From: Sphingobium estronivorans
Lineage (GTDB): Bacteria; Pseudomonadota; Alphaproteobacteria; Sphingomonadales; Sphingomonadaceae
Reading direction: 5' to 3'
NCBI RefSeq assembly: GCF_008692605.1
Contig: NZ_LFCT01000021.1
Coordinates: forward strand, 45,163 to 109,162
DNA: 64,000 nt
Below the pieces are notes generated by a model, which was given only the letters and a program-made list of their open reading frames with translations, ran no database searches and was not told where the DNA came from. The position numbers and the translations under genes are program-made. The first letter of the stretch is position 1, and every line of letters begins with the position of its first letter. Shown piece by piece: positions 1 through 9,152 of this stretch.

Positions 1-1919
1 TTGGTCACGGCGCTCCGTTCGACCTCATAGCCCTGGTTGCGGAATTCAGCGGCGACATCGTCCAGCGCCGGCCGCACCGTGCGGTCGAGGAACTGGGCCG
101 CCTGCCGCCGGGTCGGGAAAGCGAGCAGCCGTTCGAGCCGCTGCTTCCACGACCGTTCCGGCACATGGCCGCCGATCGGGGCCATGGACCGCCTGCGCAG
201 CACCTGCCCCTCGCGCTCGGCCCGCTCCATCCGCAGCGCCTTGTAGAAGGACGCCATCACCAGATAGGCGATGATCGTGACCGGCAGGGCGAAGATCAGC
301 GTGGCATATTCCATCGCCGTCACGCCGCCCGCCAACAGCATCGCCACGGTCAGCACGGCGGTCAGCACGGCCCAGAAGATTCTCAGCCATTTTGGCCCGT
401 CCTGCGACGGGTCCGGGATGGAGGCAGAGAAATTCGACGTCACCATCGCGCCTGAATTCGCGCTCGTCAGGTAAAACAGCAAGCCCGAGAGCGTCGCCAG
501 ACCCACCAGGAACATGGGTGCTGGAAACATCTCCAGCAGGGCGTACCAGCCGCGTTCCGGGCTCTGCACCGCCAGTTCGGCGAAGGCCCTGTCGCCCTGT
601 AGCACATGGTACAGGGCCGAATTGCCGAACAGCGAAACGATAATGAAGTCGCACAGCACGGGCGCGGTGATCGCCGCGATCACGAATTCGCGGAGCGTGC
701 GTCCGCGCGAGATGCGGGCCAGGAACACGCCGACAAAAGGCCCCCATGCGAGCCAGAACGCCCAGAAGAACAACGTCCATCCGCCCATCCATTCCGCGCC
801 GCCCGGCTCATAGGCGAAGGTTTGCAGCGTCCGCACGGGAAGGGTAACGAAAAACTGGCCGATATTCTCGACCAGGGCATTCAGCAGGAACGCCGTCTGT
901 CCGGTGACGAGGATGTAGACCATCATCACCGCCGCGCTCCAGAGGTTCAGCTCGGAAATCCAGCGAATGCCGCGATCGACGCCGGAGGTCGTGGCGGCGA
1001 TGGTCAGGATCACGGCACCCACGACCAGCGCGATCTGGAGCGTAAGGCCCGGCTCCAGTCCGAACATCACCGCGAAGCCGACGCTCAGCAGAACGACGCC
1101 GATACCCATTGAGGTAGCGACGCCGAACACCGTGCCGACCAGCGCGATAATGCTGATGCCGTCGCCCAGGGAGCCGCGTACGCGCTTGCCGAACAGCGGA
1201 TAAAGGGCCGCGCGGATCGACAGTGGCATCCCCCACCGATAGGCGAAATAGCCCATCGCCATGCCGAGCAGCGCATAGATCGACCAGCCCGCGATGCCAT
1301 AATGGAACATTGTCCAGACGACGGCATCCTGCGTCGCCGCGGGCGTGCCGCCTTCGCCGGAGGGGGGATGCAGATATTGCGCCACCGGGCCGGTGACGGA
1401 ATAGAACAGCATATCGATCCCGACGCCGGCGGCAAACAGCATCGCGACCCAGGTCACGAGCTTGTACTGCGGCCGCGAGTCATCCGGCCCGAGCCGCACA
1501 TCGCCCTCTTTGGAAAAAGCGACGAAGAGCACGAAGCCGATGACCAGGGTGATGGTGAGCACATAATACCAGCCGAGGTTCGTCGCGATCCATTCGACGG
1601 CAGTCTTCATCGTCGCCCGGGCCTCGTCGGGCATCAGGATGGCCCAAACCGAGAAGGTCAGGATCACCGCAGACGAGATCAGCAGCACCCCCCAATTGAC
1701 AAGCACCTTGTTCTGCTCGAGCAATTCCTCCGGGCCCTTGCGGAGGTCGCTGCGGGACACCGGCGCATCACCATCGACGGGACCGTCATGCCTGCGTTCC
1801 GCGCGGCCGAAACGGTCGCGCTCCAGCGGCGGATGCGCCCTCGCCGCCTGCGCGTGCGATGCTGACATGCCGGCCCGATCGGCTTGGGCGCGCTCGTCGT
1901 CGAATGGCTCGACCGGCAT
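1..1919 (-). CDS. betT: BCCT-family transporter, BetT-like (3' end outside window)
   Basis: Secondary transporter of the BCCT family, in pattern closest to the choline importer BetT, which carries quaternary ammonium compounds across the inner membrane. ATG at 1919 has AAGGAG eight bases upstream. About 70 hydrophilic N-terminal residues precede the transmembrane core; the family stretch MFHYGIAGWSIYALLG lies near residues 204-219, followed by RAALYPLFGKRV. The last 60 visible residues form a soluble tail with WKQRLERLL and FPTRRQAA, resembling the long cytoplasmic C-terminus of BetT. The frame is still open at base 1 after 639 residues, so the end is missing. No betA or betB is visible nearby, so the choline ligand is an inference from family pattern only. 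Confidence 0.85.
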   Translation of the reverse strand, partial: MPVEPFDDERAQADRAGMSASHAQAARAHPPLERDRFGRAERRHDGPVDGDAPVSRSDLRKGPEELLEQNKVLVNWGVLLISSAVILTFSVWAILMPDEARATMKTAVEWIATNLGWYYVLTITLVIGFVLFVAFSKEGDVRLGPDDSRPQYKLVTWVAMLFAAGVGIDMLFYSVTGPVAQYLHPPSGEGGTPAATQDAVVWTMFHYGIAGWSIYALLGMAMGYFAYRWGMPLSIRAALYPLFGKRVRGSLGDGISIIALVGTVFGVATSMGIGVVLLSVGFAVMFGLEPGLTLQIALVVGAVILTIAATTSGVDRGIRWISELNLWSAAVMMVYILVTGQTAFLLNALVENIGQFFVTLPVRTLQTFAYEPGGAEWMGGWTLFFWAFWLAWGPFVGVFLARISRGRTLREFVIAAITAPVLCDFIIVSLFGNSALYHVLQGDRAFAELAVQSPERGWYALLEMFPAPMFLVGLATLSGLLFYLTSANSGAMVTSNFSASIPDPSQDGPKWLRIFWAVLTAVLTVAMLLAGGVTAMEYATLIFALPVTIIAYLVMASFYKALRMERAEREGQVLRRRSMAPIGGHVPERSWKQRLERLLAFPTRRQAAQFLDRTVRPALDDVAAEFRNQGYEVERSAVT

Positions 1920-2054
1920 GGGGCTGACTCCTTATTCGGGGTGAACCCCTCTTAGGATGCTGATAACGCTCGATCCCCGACTCGACAAGGCGCTCCGCGA
2001 TTGGATGACATGCCGGCCGCCGCGGTCAGCCCGGAAGCACGGCAGCCCGGCCTC

Positions 2055-2702
2055 CTACCCCGCCCCTGCCTGCCGGTCGGGATGGGCCGCCATAACGGCG
2101 GGCTGTTCGCGGACACGCATCACGGTTTCGACAAGATACGGAAAGGCATCGAGCGCGACGCCAAAGCGCTCCGCGGAATAGACCTGCGGCACGATATGGC
2201 AGTCCGCCATGGTCAGCCCGTCACCAAAGCAAAATGCCCCGCCATGGCGCGCGATCAACGGCTCTAGCGCCTCAAAGCCCGCAACGATCCAGTGCGCGAT
2301 CCACGCCTTCACCGCATCGGCGCCCGCATCCATTCCATCGCGAAGCCGGTTCAACACCCGCACATTGTTGAGCGGGTGAATATCGCAGGCCACGATCAAC
2401 GACATGGCGCGAACGACGACCCGGTCCTCCGCATTGCCGGGAAGCAGGGGCGGGTCGGGATAGCGTTCCTCGAGCCACTCGATAATCGCCGTGGACTGCG
2501 TCATGACCCGGCCGTCCACCTCCAATGCGGGGACCAGCCCCTGGGGATTGAGCGCCAGATAGTCCATGGCGCGCTGCTCCCCAATGCGCAGGTCATGGCT
2601 CACCTGCTCATAGGCAAGACCCTTCGCATTCAGCGCGATCCGCGTCCGGTAGCTGGTGCCCGAACGCCAATAGCCGTGCAAAATCATGGGCGCGTCGCGC
2701 AT
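2055..2702 (-). CDS. maiA: Zeta-class glutathione S-transferase, maleylacetoacetate isomerase-like
   Basis: Glutathione-dependent cis-trans isomerase of the zeta GST class, which converts maleylacetoacetate or maleylpyruvate in aromatic-acid catabolism in the cytosol. The 215-residue product has the thioredoxin-fold N-terminus with WRSGTSYRTRIAL (zeta active-site loop, usually SSxSxRVRIAL), NPQGLVPAL and QSTAIIEWLEE, and the zeta-type IHPLNNVRVL at the start of the all-alpha domain. ATG at 2702 is preceded by GAGG; an in-frame TTG at 2726 and ATG at 2687 are alternatives. No homogentisate or gentisate dioxygenase is in the window, so the physiological substrate is open. The gene stands alone, 136 bases downstream of the betT start. 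Confidence 0.8.
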   Translation of the reverse strand: MRDAPMILHGYWRSGTSYRTRIALNAKGLAYEQVSHDLRIGEQRAMDYLALNPQGLVPALEVDGRVMTQSTAIIEWLEERYPDPPLLPGNAEDRVVVRAMSLIVACDIHPLNNVRVLNRLRDGMDAGADAVKAWIAHWIVAGFEALEPLIARHGGAFCFGDGLTMADCHIVPQVYSAERFGVALDAFPYLVETVMRVREQPAVMAAHPDRQAGAG

Positions 2703-2930
2703 CGGCAAAATCCTCGCATCGCACAAAAGGTCAATCGCCTTTCCATAGGCCAGCGACCTGCTCCGGTCACGCCTCGTGCGACCGGAGCGGATCGCTTTCG
2801 CCTAATTCCAGTCGCGATCGACTTCCGCAACACGCGCCCGATTGCCACTTTTCCGCACGATGCTCTAATATCAAGGCGCTACGATGCTGACGCATCACGC
2901 CTTGGACATGCTCCAGCGCCGCGCGATACT

Positions 2931-3815
2931 CTAACCGGCAGAGGCAACCGGCCGCATCAATTCAATACGGACGCCATTCGGGTCGGCACCGTGCAGCAGT
3001 TCGATGACAGGGGTCTTCACATGGGCCTGTTCGACGAAATAGCCGCCCCGATCGGTGAGCCTTGCCGCCGTGGCTTCGGGATCGTCATCCCAGAAGGCCA
3101 GATGCGTGAGGCCGAACCGGTTGAGCGGCTGGCGTTCGCGCGACCCGAAGCAGGCCGGCTCGAACACCTTCAACAGCTCGATTGTGTTGCCCGCGGGGTC
3201 CCGCATCATCTGCGCGCGCAATTTGATCCCCGGCACTTCGTTGATGACGCCCAGCCAGTCATAGCCCTCATCGAGGACATAGTTTTCCGCGGGCGCGAAC
3301 CCCAGCGCGTCATAATAAGAGAGGGCAATGTCAATATCATCCACGCAAATGCCGCTGTGGGAAAAACGCTCTGCTTCGCCCGACGCCTTCATCAGTTCAA
3401 CCCGCACGCCGTCCGGATCCGTGCAATAAAGCATCGTGGTGGTGTTACCGGCGAAATAGGCCCGGGTCTCTTCATGGACCGTGCCGCCCGCGCCCGCGAT
3501 ACGCGCCGCCCAGCTGTCGATATCGTCGACATAAAAGGAAATGTGCACCAGGCCATATTGCAGGGTTGACCGCTTTTCGCGGGGGCCGGTGGCTGGCGGA
3601 TTCAGAAACTGCAGCAGTTCGATGACCGGTCCATCCGGGCGCTTGAGCATCACCGCCCGCAACCGGACGTCCGGGATCTCCATCGTCTGGGACATGTCGG
3701 GACCTTCGATGAGCCCGTGGTCCTGATAAGGCTCGAAGCCCAGCGCTTCGCGATAGAAGCGTTCCGATGCCGCGATATCGCTCACGCAAATCCCGCGATG
3801 TGACAGACTGACCAT
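2931..3815 (-). CDS. Two-domain VOC (glyoxalase/extradiol dioxygenase superfamily) protein
   Basis: Cytosolic protein of the vicinal oxygen chelate superfamily made of two tandem VOC modules, roughly residues 1-140 (from LSHRGICVSDIAASERFYREA) and 150-294 (from FSHSGICVDDIDIALSYYDA). Each module carries a His near its N-terminus and a Glu near its end (DGVRVELMK, NGVRIELMR), the usual metal-ligand positions. ATG at 3815 has AAGGAG thirteen bases and GAGG four to seven bases upstream. The reading frame stays open far upstream, and that extension contains an SDR remnant, so a longer fused product is formally possible but the ribosome site favours 3815. Could be an isomerase, a dioxygenase or a binding protein; nothing in the context decides. 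Confidence 0.75.
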   Translation of the reverse strand: MVSLSHRGICVSDIAASERFYREALGFEPYQDHGLIEGPDMSQTMEIPDVRLRAVMLKRPDGPVIELLQFLNPPATGPREKRSTLQYGLVHISFYVDDIDSWAARIAGAGGTVHEETRAYFAGNTTTMLYCTDPDGVRVELMKASGEAERFSHSGICVDDIDIALSYYDALGFAPAENYVLDEGYDWLGVINEVPGIKLRAQMMRDPAGNTIELLKVFEPACFGSRERQPLNRFGLTHLAFWDDDPEATAARLTDRGGYFVEQAHVKTPVIELLHGADPNGVRIELMRPVASAG

Positions 3816-3860
3816 GATCCTCGCTCCTTGATTGTGGAACGCTATCCGCCGTCGGCTGGA

Positions 3861-3974
3861 TGCGTCCTTTGAACCCTCTATATTTGTTGTCCCGGCATTC
3901 GATACTGCCGCGTCCCACCCGATGCCGGATGCCGCGCCGGTAATGATCCCGACCTTGCCTTCGAGTGCCCCCTC
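3861..3974 (-). pseudogene. Decayed SDR gene remnant fused in frame upstream of the VOC gene
   Basis: In the same frame as the VOC gene, just upstream of its start, the translation reads ALEGKVGIITGAASGIG, a textbook SDR start with the TGxxxGIG nucleotide-binding loop. It then jumps directly to AVSNAGTTNIEG, which matches the NNAG strand that normally lies about 65 residues later. The rest of the SDR, including the YxxxK site, is missing. This is what an internal deletion plus loss of the 3' part would leave. No start codon with a ribosome site was seen, so it is unlikely to be expressed on its own. Confidence 0.6.
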
Positions 3975-4307
3975 ATCCGCTGCTGGGGACCCGTCCGACC
4001 CCGTGCATCTCTTGGCGTGGTCTGGCGATCTTGCACGTCCGCCGATGCCTGACCTCGTCAAAATGGAGTAGACGCGCATCGGACCTTGGAAACCGCTGCA
4101 GGTCAGCGCTGGGGTGTGACCCCGTTGCGGCGCCCGCGTCGGCGCGCCCGCGCCCATGCCGCCATAGCTGCCAAGCCCGGGACGCTCGGGCCTCTATCGG
4201 GCATTTCGCGGATATTGTGAAAATAGCCTCAATGATGCGAACGGCTTTTCCCGGCTCGCGCAGACGAGACAATTCCCATATTATGCGGATGCGTAGAAAT
4301 TTTGCCG

Positions 4308-4321
4308 TATAGCATGATATT
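4308..4321. promoter_or_regulatory. Candidate operator, TATATCATGATATA type
   Basis: TATAGCATGATATT matches the perfect palindrome at 24198-24211 in 12 of 14 positions. It lies 163 bases before the PQQ dehydrogenase start in an AT-rich intergenic stretch. Function is inferred from recurrence in front of three transcription units. Confidence 0.4.
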
Positions 4322-4338
4322 CTATAGGCAATGACCGC

Positions 4339-4352
4339 ATATTCATGAATAT
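4339..4352. promoter_or_regulatory. Perfect 14-base palindrome ATATTCATGAATAT
   Basis: Perfect inverted repeat with a TTCATGAA core, 17 bases beyond the 4308 site and upstream of the PQQ dehydrogenase. It shares the central TCATGA with that site family. It may be a second binding site for the same or another regulator. Confidence 0.4.
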
Positions 4353-4483
4353 ATCCGCAGTTTGATCGAATCACGAATGCGGAACCCCTGTCGCAGAATT
4401 CGGCCGTGACGCCGGGGCGGAACGGGGCAGATGAAAGCGGTACGGACAGGATTCAGCCGCCGAATCTTTGGGAGAAGGATAGG

Positions 4484-6826
4484 ATGGCTGGACGGATAGG
4501 TCTGTGGGCGCTTGGCGGATTTCTGCTGCTTGTCGGGCTGGCGCTCGCGATCGGCGGCGGCTGGCTGGCCGGACTGGGCGGATCACCCTATTATGTTCTG
4601 GCGGGCATTGGCTGCATCGTCGCAGGCATTCTCATCTGTCGCGGACGCCGTCTTGGGGCGCAAATCTATCTGTGCGTCTTCCTGGCGACCCTGCTGTGGG
4701 CAGTGTGGGAGGTAGGGACCGATTTCTGGCAGCTGCTGCCGCGTGTCGGCGGCCCGCTGGCCGTGGCGCTCTATGTGGTGATGCCGTGGGTGCAGGGAGC
4801 GTTCCGCGATGCGCCCGCGCGCAAATCAGCCGCGCGGCTGGGCGAAGGAACGGTAGCCGTCGCCGGCATCGCCGTCCTGATCGGCGCGGCCCTGTTCCCG
4901 CTGAACGGGGGGGCCGGCGAACATAAGCAGGCAGCCGGGCTGGTCTCGCCCGATGAAGCGACGGCACCCAATGATTGGGAGCAGTTCGGGCGCACCCAGT
5001 CAGGCACCCGTTATTCGCCCGCCAGCGCGATCACGCCGCAGAATGTCGGCAAGCTGCAAGTCGCCTGGACCTATCGCACCGGCGACATCCAGGCCAACTA
5101 CCCCAACACCAAATCGGCTTTCATGTTCGAGGCGACGCCGATCAAGGTGGACGACACGCTCTATTTCTGCACGCCGCACGATGTCGTGGTCGCGCTGGAT
5201 GCCGATACGGGCAAGGAACGGTGGCGTTACGACCCCAAAACCAACGACCAGGGCGTGGCCATGCTCGTGTGCCGCGGCGTATCCTATTTCAAGGCGCAGG
5301 AAGCCGTCGCCGACTGTCCGACCCGCGTGCTGGTGGACACGATCGACGGGCGCATGATCGCGCTCGACGCGAAAACCGGCAAGCCTTGCCGCAGCTTTGG
5401 CACCAACGGCCAGATTTCGCTGCTGGAGGGGCTTGGGCCGACCAAGCCGGGGTTCCAATATTCGACCTCCCCGGCGACGATCATTGGCAATGCCGCCGTG
5501 GTGGGCGGCTTCGTGCTGGACGGCGTGGCGACCAACCTGCCGTCTGGCGTGGTGCGCGCGTTCGACGCCCGCAACGGCAAGCTGCTCTGGGCGTGGGACC
5601 TGGGCCGGCCGGAAGACGCCGCGGCGGCGAAGCCGGGCGCGATCTACACCCCCGGCACGCCCAATGCATGGACGCTGTTCAGCGCCGATCCGAAACTGGG
5701 TCTGGTCTATGTGCCGACCGGCAACAGCACGCCGGATTTCTTCGGCGGCACCCGGACGGCGCTGGCCGACCGCTATTCCAGTTCGGTCGTCGCGCTGGAT
5801 GCGGTGACGGGCAAGGCGCGCTGGTCCTTCCAGACTGTGCATCATGATCTGTGGGATTATGATGTCGGATCGCAGCCGGTGTTGATCGACATGCCGACGC
5901 CCAAGGGCACGGTCCCGGCACTGATCCAGCCGACCAAGCATGGCGACATCTACCTGCTCGACCGGCGCGACGGCAAACCGCTGGCGCAGGTGGAAGAACG
6001 GCCGGTTCCCAAGGGCGACGTGCCCGGGGAACGCTATGCGCCGACCCAGCCCTGGTCGACGGGCATGCCCAGCTTCACGCCGCCGCCGCTGACCGAAGCG
6101 GACATGTGGGGCGCGACCCCGCTGGACCAGCTATGGTGCCGCATCCAGTACAAGCAGATGCGCTATCAGGGCAAGTTCACCCCGCCCTCAACCCACCGCA
6201 CACTCCAGTTCCCTGGCAATTTCGGGGTGATCGACTGGGGCAGCGTGGCGGTGGACGAAGCGCGGGGGATCATGATCGTCAACAGCTCGGCAATGCCGCT
6301 GACGGTCCGGCTGGTGCCGCGCAAGGAAGCCGACAAGCAGATCATCGCGAGCGCCGGCAATGGCCACGCAGGCCTGTCGCCGCAATATGGCACGCCCTAT
6401 GCCGTCGACTTCGCGCCCTTCATGTCGCCCCTGGGCCTGCCGTGCAACGCGCCGCCATGGGGCAAGCTGTCGGCGGTCGACCTGAAGACGCGCCAGATCG
6501 TCTGGCAAACGAAGCTGGGCACGACCCGCGACCACGCCCCCCTTGGCATCGCGGTGCCGGGCGTGTTCAACCTTGGCGGCGCGGTGGTGACGAAGGGCGG
6601 CGTGACCTTCATCGCGGCGACGATCGACCATTATCTGCGCGCCTTCGACACCCAAAGCGGAAAACTGCTCTGGGAAGGGCGGCTTCCCGCAGGCGGACAG
6701 GCCAGCCCGATGAGTTACACGTCTAGCCGCACCGGTAAACAATATGTCGTGATCGCGGCGGGTGGGCATCAATTCATGGGGACGAAGCTCGGCGATCAGG
6801 TCGTCGCCTATGCCCTGCCCGATTGA
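4484..6826 (+). CDS. Membrane-bound PQQ-dependent dehydrogenase (glucose/quinate/shikimate family)
   Basis: Quinoprotein dehydrogenase that oxidises a sugar, cyclitol or other alcohol in the periplasm and passes electrons to ubiquinone. The 780-residue length fits the Gcd/QuiA family (about 800). The first 140 residues are hydrophobic, with about five membrane segments (for example GFLLLVGLALAIGGGWLAG). The eight-bladed PQQ propeller follows, starting at WEQFGRTQSGTRYSPASAI, with repeated tryptophan-docking blades such as ALDADTGKERWRY and AFDTQSGKLLWEG. ATG at 4484 follows GGAGAAGGA; a GTG at 4406 is open but has no ribosome site. It stands as a single gene. PQQ biosynthesis genes are not in the window. 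The substrate cannot be told from sequence alone. Confidence 0.85.
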   Translation: MAGRIGLWALGGFLLLVGLALAIGGGWLAGLGGSPYYVLAGIGCIVAGILICRGRRLGAQIYLCVFLATLLWAVWEVGTDFWQLLPRVGGPLAVALYVVMPWVQGAFRDAPARKSAARLGEGTVAVAGIAVLIGAALFPLNGGAGEHKQAAGLVSPDEATAPNDWEQFGRTQSGTRYSPASAITPQNVGKLQVAWTYRTGDIQANYPNTKSAFMFEATPIKVDDTLYFCTPHDVVVALDADTGKERWRYDPKTNDQGVAMLVCRGVSYFKAQEAVADCPTRVLVDTIDGRMIALDAKTGKPCRSFGTNGQISLLEGLGPTKPGFQYSTSPATIIGNAAVVGGFVLDGVATNLPSGVVRAFDARNGKLLWAWDLGRPEDAAAAKPGAIYTPGTPNAWTLFSADPKLGLVYVPTGNSTPDFFGGTRTALADRYSSSVVALDAVTGKARWSFQTVHHDLWDYDVGSQPVLIDMPTPKGTVPALIQPTKHGDIYLLDRRDGKPLAQVEERPVPKGDVPGERYAPTQPWSTGMPSFTPPPLTEADMWGATPLDQLWCRIQYKQMRYQGKFTPPSTHRTLQFPGNFGVIDWGSVAVDEARGIMIVNSSAMPLTVRLVPRKEADKQIIASAGNGHAGLSPQYGTPYAVDFAPFMSPLGLPCNAPPWGKLSAVDLKTRQIVWQTKLGTTRDHAPLGIAVPGVFNLGGAVVTKGGVTFIAATIDHYLRAFDTQSGKLLWEGRLPAGGQASPMSYTSSRTGKQYVVIAAGGHQFMGTKLGDQVVAYALPD

Positions 6827-6953
6827 GGGCTGCGGGTTGTGAGACTATAGGAAGCCGCGGTCGGCGCACGGCGATCTTTTGGAGGTGCTGCTGGGGTTGC
6901 CGCTCGCGTAAGAGAATTTGACTGTGCCGATTTTCATCCGCACATCAGGCACC

Positions 6954-7604
6954 ATGGATGAGATTGTTGCGAAGCCGCGTCGCGGCAGGCCGCCCGGACG
7001 CAGCCCCTATCAGGAAGAACGGCGCAGGCAGACCCGTGCGGCCATATTGGACGCTGCTGCCAATATCTTCGCGGCCACGCCCTATGTCTATGCGACGATC
7101 GACGACATCATCCACGCGGCGAAAATCAGCCGGGCGACCTTCTACGATCATTTCGAATCCAAATTCACCCTCGCCCTCGCCATTTATGACGGCATCGCGG
7201 CCGACTGGATTGGCCATTTCGACCGGCTGGCCGAACTGGACCCCGCGAGAAACAGGGATCTTCGCGAGTGGATCGCCGAGCTGGCCCAGCTGTATGTAGC
7301 CCATGGCTATGTGACGCCACTGGTCGAGCAACTGGCGATTTTCGAGCAGAATTTCCGGATGCGCCTGGATCATGACCGCGACGCGCTGATCGACCGGTTG
7401 GCGACGGCGGGGCTGCGCGGCTTTGCGGCCGCGATGGGCACGGATCATGCGGCCCGGTTCCAGCGGGCGCGGCTGCATCTTCTGCTGAATCGGCTCGATC
7501 AGCTATGTGGAATGCTGACGCGACCGGGCAGCATCCCGTCCGATGATGCCAACGCCTATATTTCCATTCTTGCCGAAGAACTGGGCCAGCGTCTGATCGA
7601 CTGA
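6954..7604 (+). CDS. TetR-family transcriptional regulator
   Basis: DNA-binding repressor-type protein of 216 residues. The N-terminus has a basic arm (KPRRGRPPGRSP) and a TetR helix-turn-helix, roughly residues 25-75, including TRAAILDAAANIFA and KISRATFYDHFESK. The C-terminal two thirds are helical and should bind an effector. ATG at 6954 has only a weak CAGG upstream; GTG 6924 and TTG 6918 are alternatives. It lies 79 bases ahead of the KstD-like operon on the same strand and 127 bases after the PQQ dehydrogenase, so it plausibly controls one or both. The effector is unknown. Confidence 0.85.
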   Translation: MDEIVAKPRRGRPPGRSPYQEERRRQTRAAILDAAANIFAATPYVYATIDDIIHAAKISRATFYDHFESKFTLALAIYDGIAADWIGHFDRLAELDPARNRDLREWIAELAQLYVAHGYVTPLVEQLAIFEQNFRMRLDHDRDALIDRLATAGLRGFAAAMGTDHAARFQRARLHLLLNRLDQLCGMLTRPGSIPSDDANAYISILAEELGQRLID

Positions 7605-7629
7605 TCCCGCGCAGTCCGCGATGTCCTAA

Positions 7630-7656
7630 TTGACCAGACTCATAGTTCGGTATAAA
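7630..7656 (+). promoter_or_regulatory. Possible promoter of the KstD-like operon
   Basis: TTGACC (7630-7635) and TATAAA (7651-7656) are separated by 15 bases, just before the AAGGAGAGG ribosome site of the next gene. The spacing is shorter than the usual 17, so this is only a candidate. Confidence 0.3.
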
Positions 7657-7683
7657 TCCCTTTCCCTAAGGAGAGGGTTCAGC

Positions 7684-9150
7684 ATGGATAATGCCGACGA
7701 GCAGTTAATCATTGACGTATCGAGCGTCGGCCAATGGACGCAAAGCGCCGATGTCGTGATCGTCGGCTTCGGCATGGCGGGCGCCTGTGCCGCGATTGAA
7801 GCGGCCGAATCGGGCGCCTCCGTCATCGTCATCGAACGGAGCAGCGGCGGGTCGGGCAGCACGTCCGCAGCAGCGGGGCATTTCTATCTGGGCGGCGGAA
7901 CCCCGGTGCAGCAGGCCTGCGGTTTCGACGACAGCGCCGATGCCATGGCGCGCTATCTGGAGGCGGCTTCGCTGGAACCGCACCATGAAAAAATCCACCT
8001 TTACGCCAACGGGAGCGTCGCGCATTTCAACTGGCTGGAGGCGCAGGGCATTCCTTTCGACCGCAGCTATTATCCGGAGAAGAATGTCGTCCAGCCGGGC
8101 CGTGAATGCCTGATCTGGACTGGTAACGAGCAGGTCTGGCCCTATCGCGACAAGGCCGAGCCAGCACCGCGGGGGCACAAGGTCGCTTTCGACGGGGAAG
8201 AAGGCGGCGGCGCGCTGGCGCTGCGCATCCTGTCGGAACGCGCGGCGGCGCTGGGCGCGACGGCGATGGTCGACAGCAAGGTCGAGGCGCTGGTGCGCGA
8301 GCGCGACCGGATCGTCGGCGTGCGCATCCGCAGTTTCGGCGAGACGCGCTTCGTGCAGGCGACCAAGGCGGTGATCCTGGCCGCCGGCGGCTTCGGCCAG
8401 AATGCCGAAATGGTCGCGCGCCATGCGCCGATCCTGCAATCCGCCTTCGTCCAGGGCAGCCCCCATGACGACGGACTTGCAATCCGGCTGGGCATGGCGG
8501 CGGGCGGCGCGACCGAACATATGGAGGAGGCGTTTCTCACCTCCCCCTTCTATCCGCCGCAGGATTTGCTCAAGGGCATTCTCGTCAATCGCGAGGGCAA
8601 GCGCTTCGTCGCGGAGGACAGCTATCACAGCCGGTCGAGCATGGCCTGCGCGCGTCAGCCGGCGGGAACCGTCTATCTGGTCGTGGACGCGGACATCTTC
8701 GCCTATCCACGCTTTGCATCGCTGACCAACCAGAGCCTTGTCGACGGGTTCGAGACCATCGCCGAGATGGAGGCGGGGCTGGCCCTGCCGGAAGGCAGCT
8801 TGCAGGCGACCATGGCCACTTACAACGACCATGCCGCCAACGGCGAAGACCCGGAATTCCACAAATATCCCAAATGGATCAAGCCATTGGACAAGGGCCC
8901 CTATGCGGCCTTCGACCTGTCTTTCGGCAAGGCGGTCTATACCGGCTTCACGCTGGGCGGGCTCAAAGTGTCCGTCGATGGTGCGGTATTGGGCGCGGAT
9001 GGCGCGGTTATACCCGGCCTCTATGCGGCGGGGGCCTGCGCCTCCAACATTGCGCAGGACAGCACGGGCTATGCGTCGGGCACCTGCCTTGGCGAAGCCT
9101 CCTTCTTCGGGCGCCGCGCCGGGCGTCATGCAGCCACGATAAGGGAATGA
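7684..9150 (+). CDS. FAD-binding dehydrogenase, 3-ketosteroid dehydrogenase/fumarate reductase flavoprotein-like
   Basis: Flavoprotein of 488 residues in the fumarate-reductase/3-ketosteroid-delta1-dehydrogenase superfamily, which inserts or removes double bonds next to a carbonyl. The Rossmann FAD motif DVVIVGFGMAGACAA starts near residue 20 and ERSSGGSGSTSAAAGHFYLG follows as in KstD-like proteins. The C-terminal FAD segment is IPGLYAAGACASNIAQ then GYASGTCLGEA. AAGGAGAGG precedes ATG 7684; the in-frame start at 7630 has none. First gene of a coupled operon: its stop overlaps or nearly touches the VOC gene. Known KstD active-site tyrosines cannot be assigned with certainty here, so steroid specificity is not claimed. 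Confidence 0.8.
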   Translation: MDNADEQLIIDVSSVGQWTQSADVVIVGFGMAGACAAIEAAESGASVIVIERSSGGSGSTSAAAGHFYLGGGTPVQQACGFDDSADAMARYLEAASLEPHHEKIHLYANGSVAHFNWLEAQGIPFDRSYYPEKNVVQPGRECLIWTGNEQVWPYRDKAEPAPRGHKVAFDGEEGGGALALRILSERAAALGATAMVDSKVEALVRERDRIVGVRIRSFGETRFVQATKAVILAAGGFGQNAEMVARHAPILQSAFVQGSPHDDGLAIRLGMAAGGATEHMEEAFLTSPFYPPQDLLKGILVNREGKRFVAEDSYHSRSSMACARQPAGTVYLVVDADIFAYPRFASLTNQSLVDGFETIAEMEAGLALPEGSLQATMATYNDHAANGEDPEFHKYPKWIKPLDKGPYAAFDLSFGKAVYTGFTLGGLKVSVDGAVLGADGAVIPGLYAAGACASNIAQDSTGYASGTCLGEASFFGRRAGRHAATIRE

Positions 9151-9152
9151 CC

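Larger units (their letters stand above)
3975..4483. other. Intergenic region upstream of the PQQ dehydrogenase
   Basis: No gene seen. The half nearest the dehydrogenase is much richer in A and T than the surroundings (about 4210-4370) and holds two palindromes listed separately (4308-4321 and 4339-4352). It probably contains the promoter of the PQQ dehydrogenase and, on the other strand, that of the VOC gene. Confidence 0.5.

Noticed and set aside
46..792. Minus-strand open frame of 248 codons at the left edge
   Set aside because: It is a frame-shifted reading of the BetT gene; the true frame runs off the left edge of the window.
2760..2788. Nine-base-pair perfect hairpin (GCTCCGGTC arms) treated as terminator
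   Set aside because: It lies 140 bases after the VOC gene stop and has no U-tract on either strand; no clear role.
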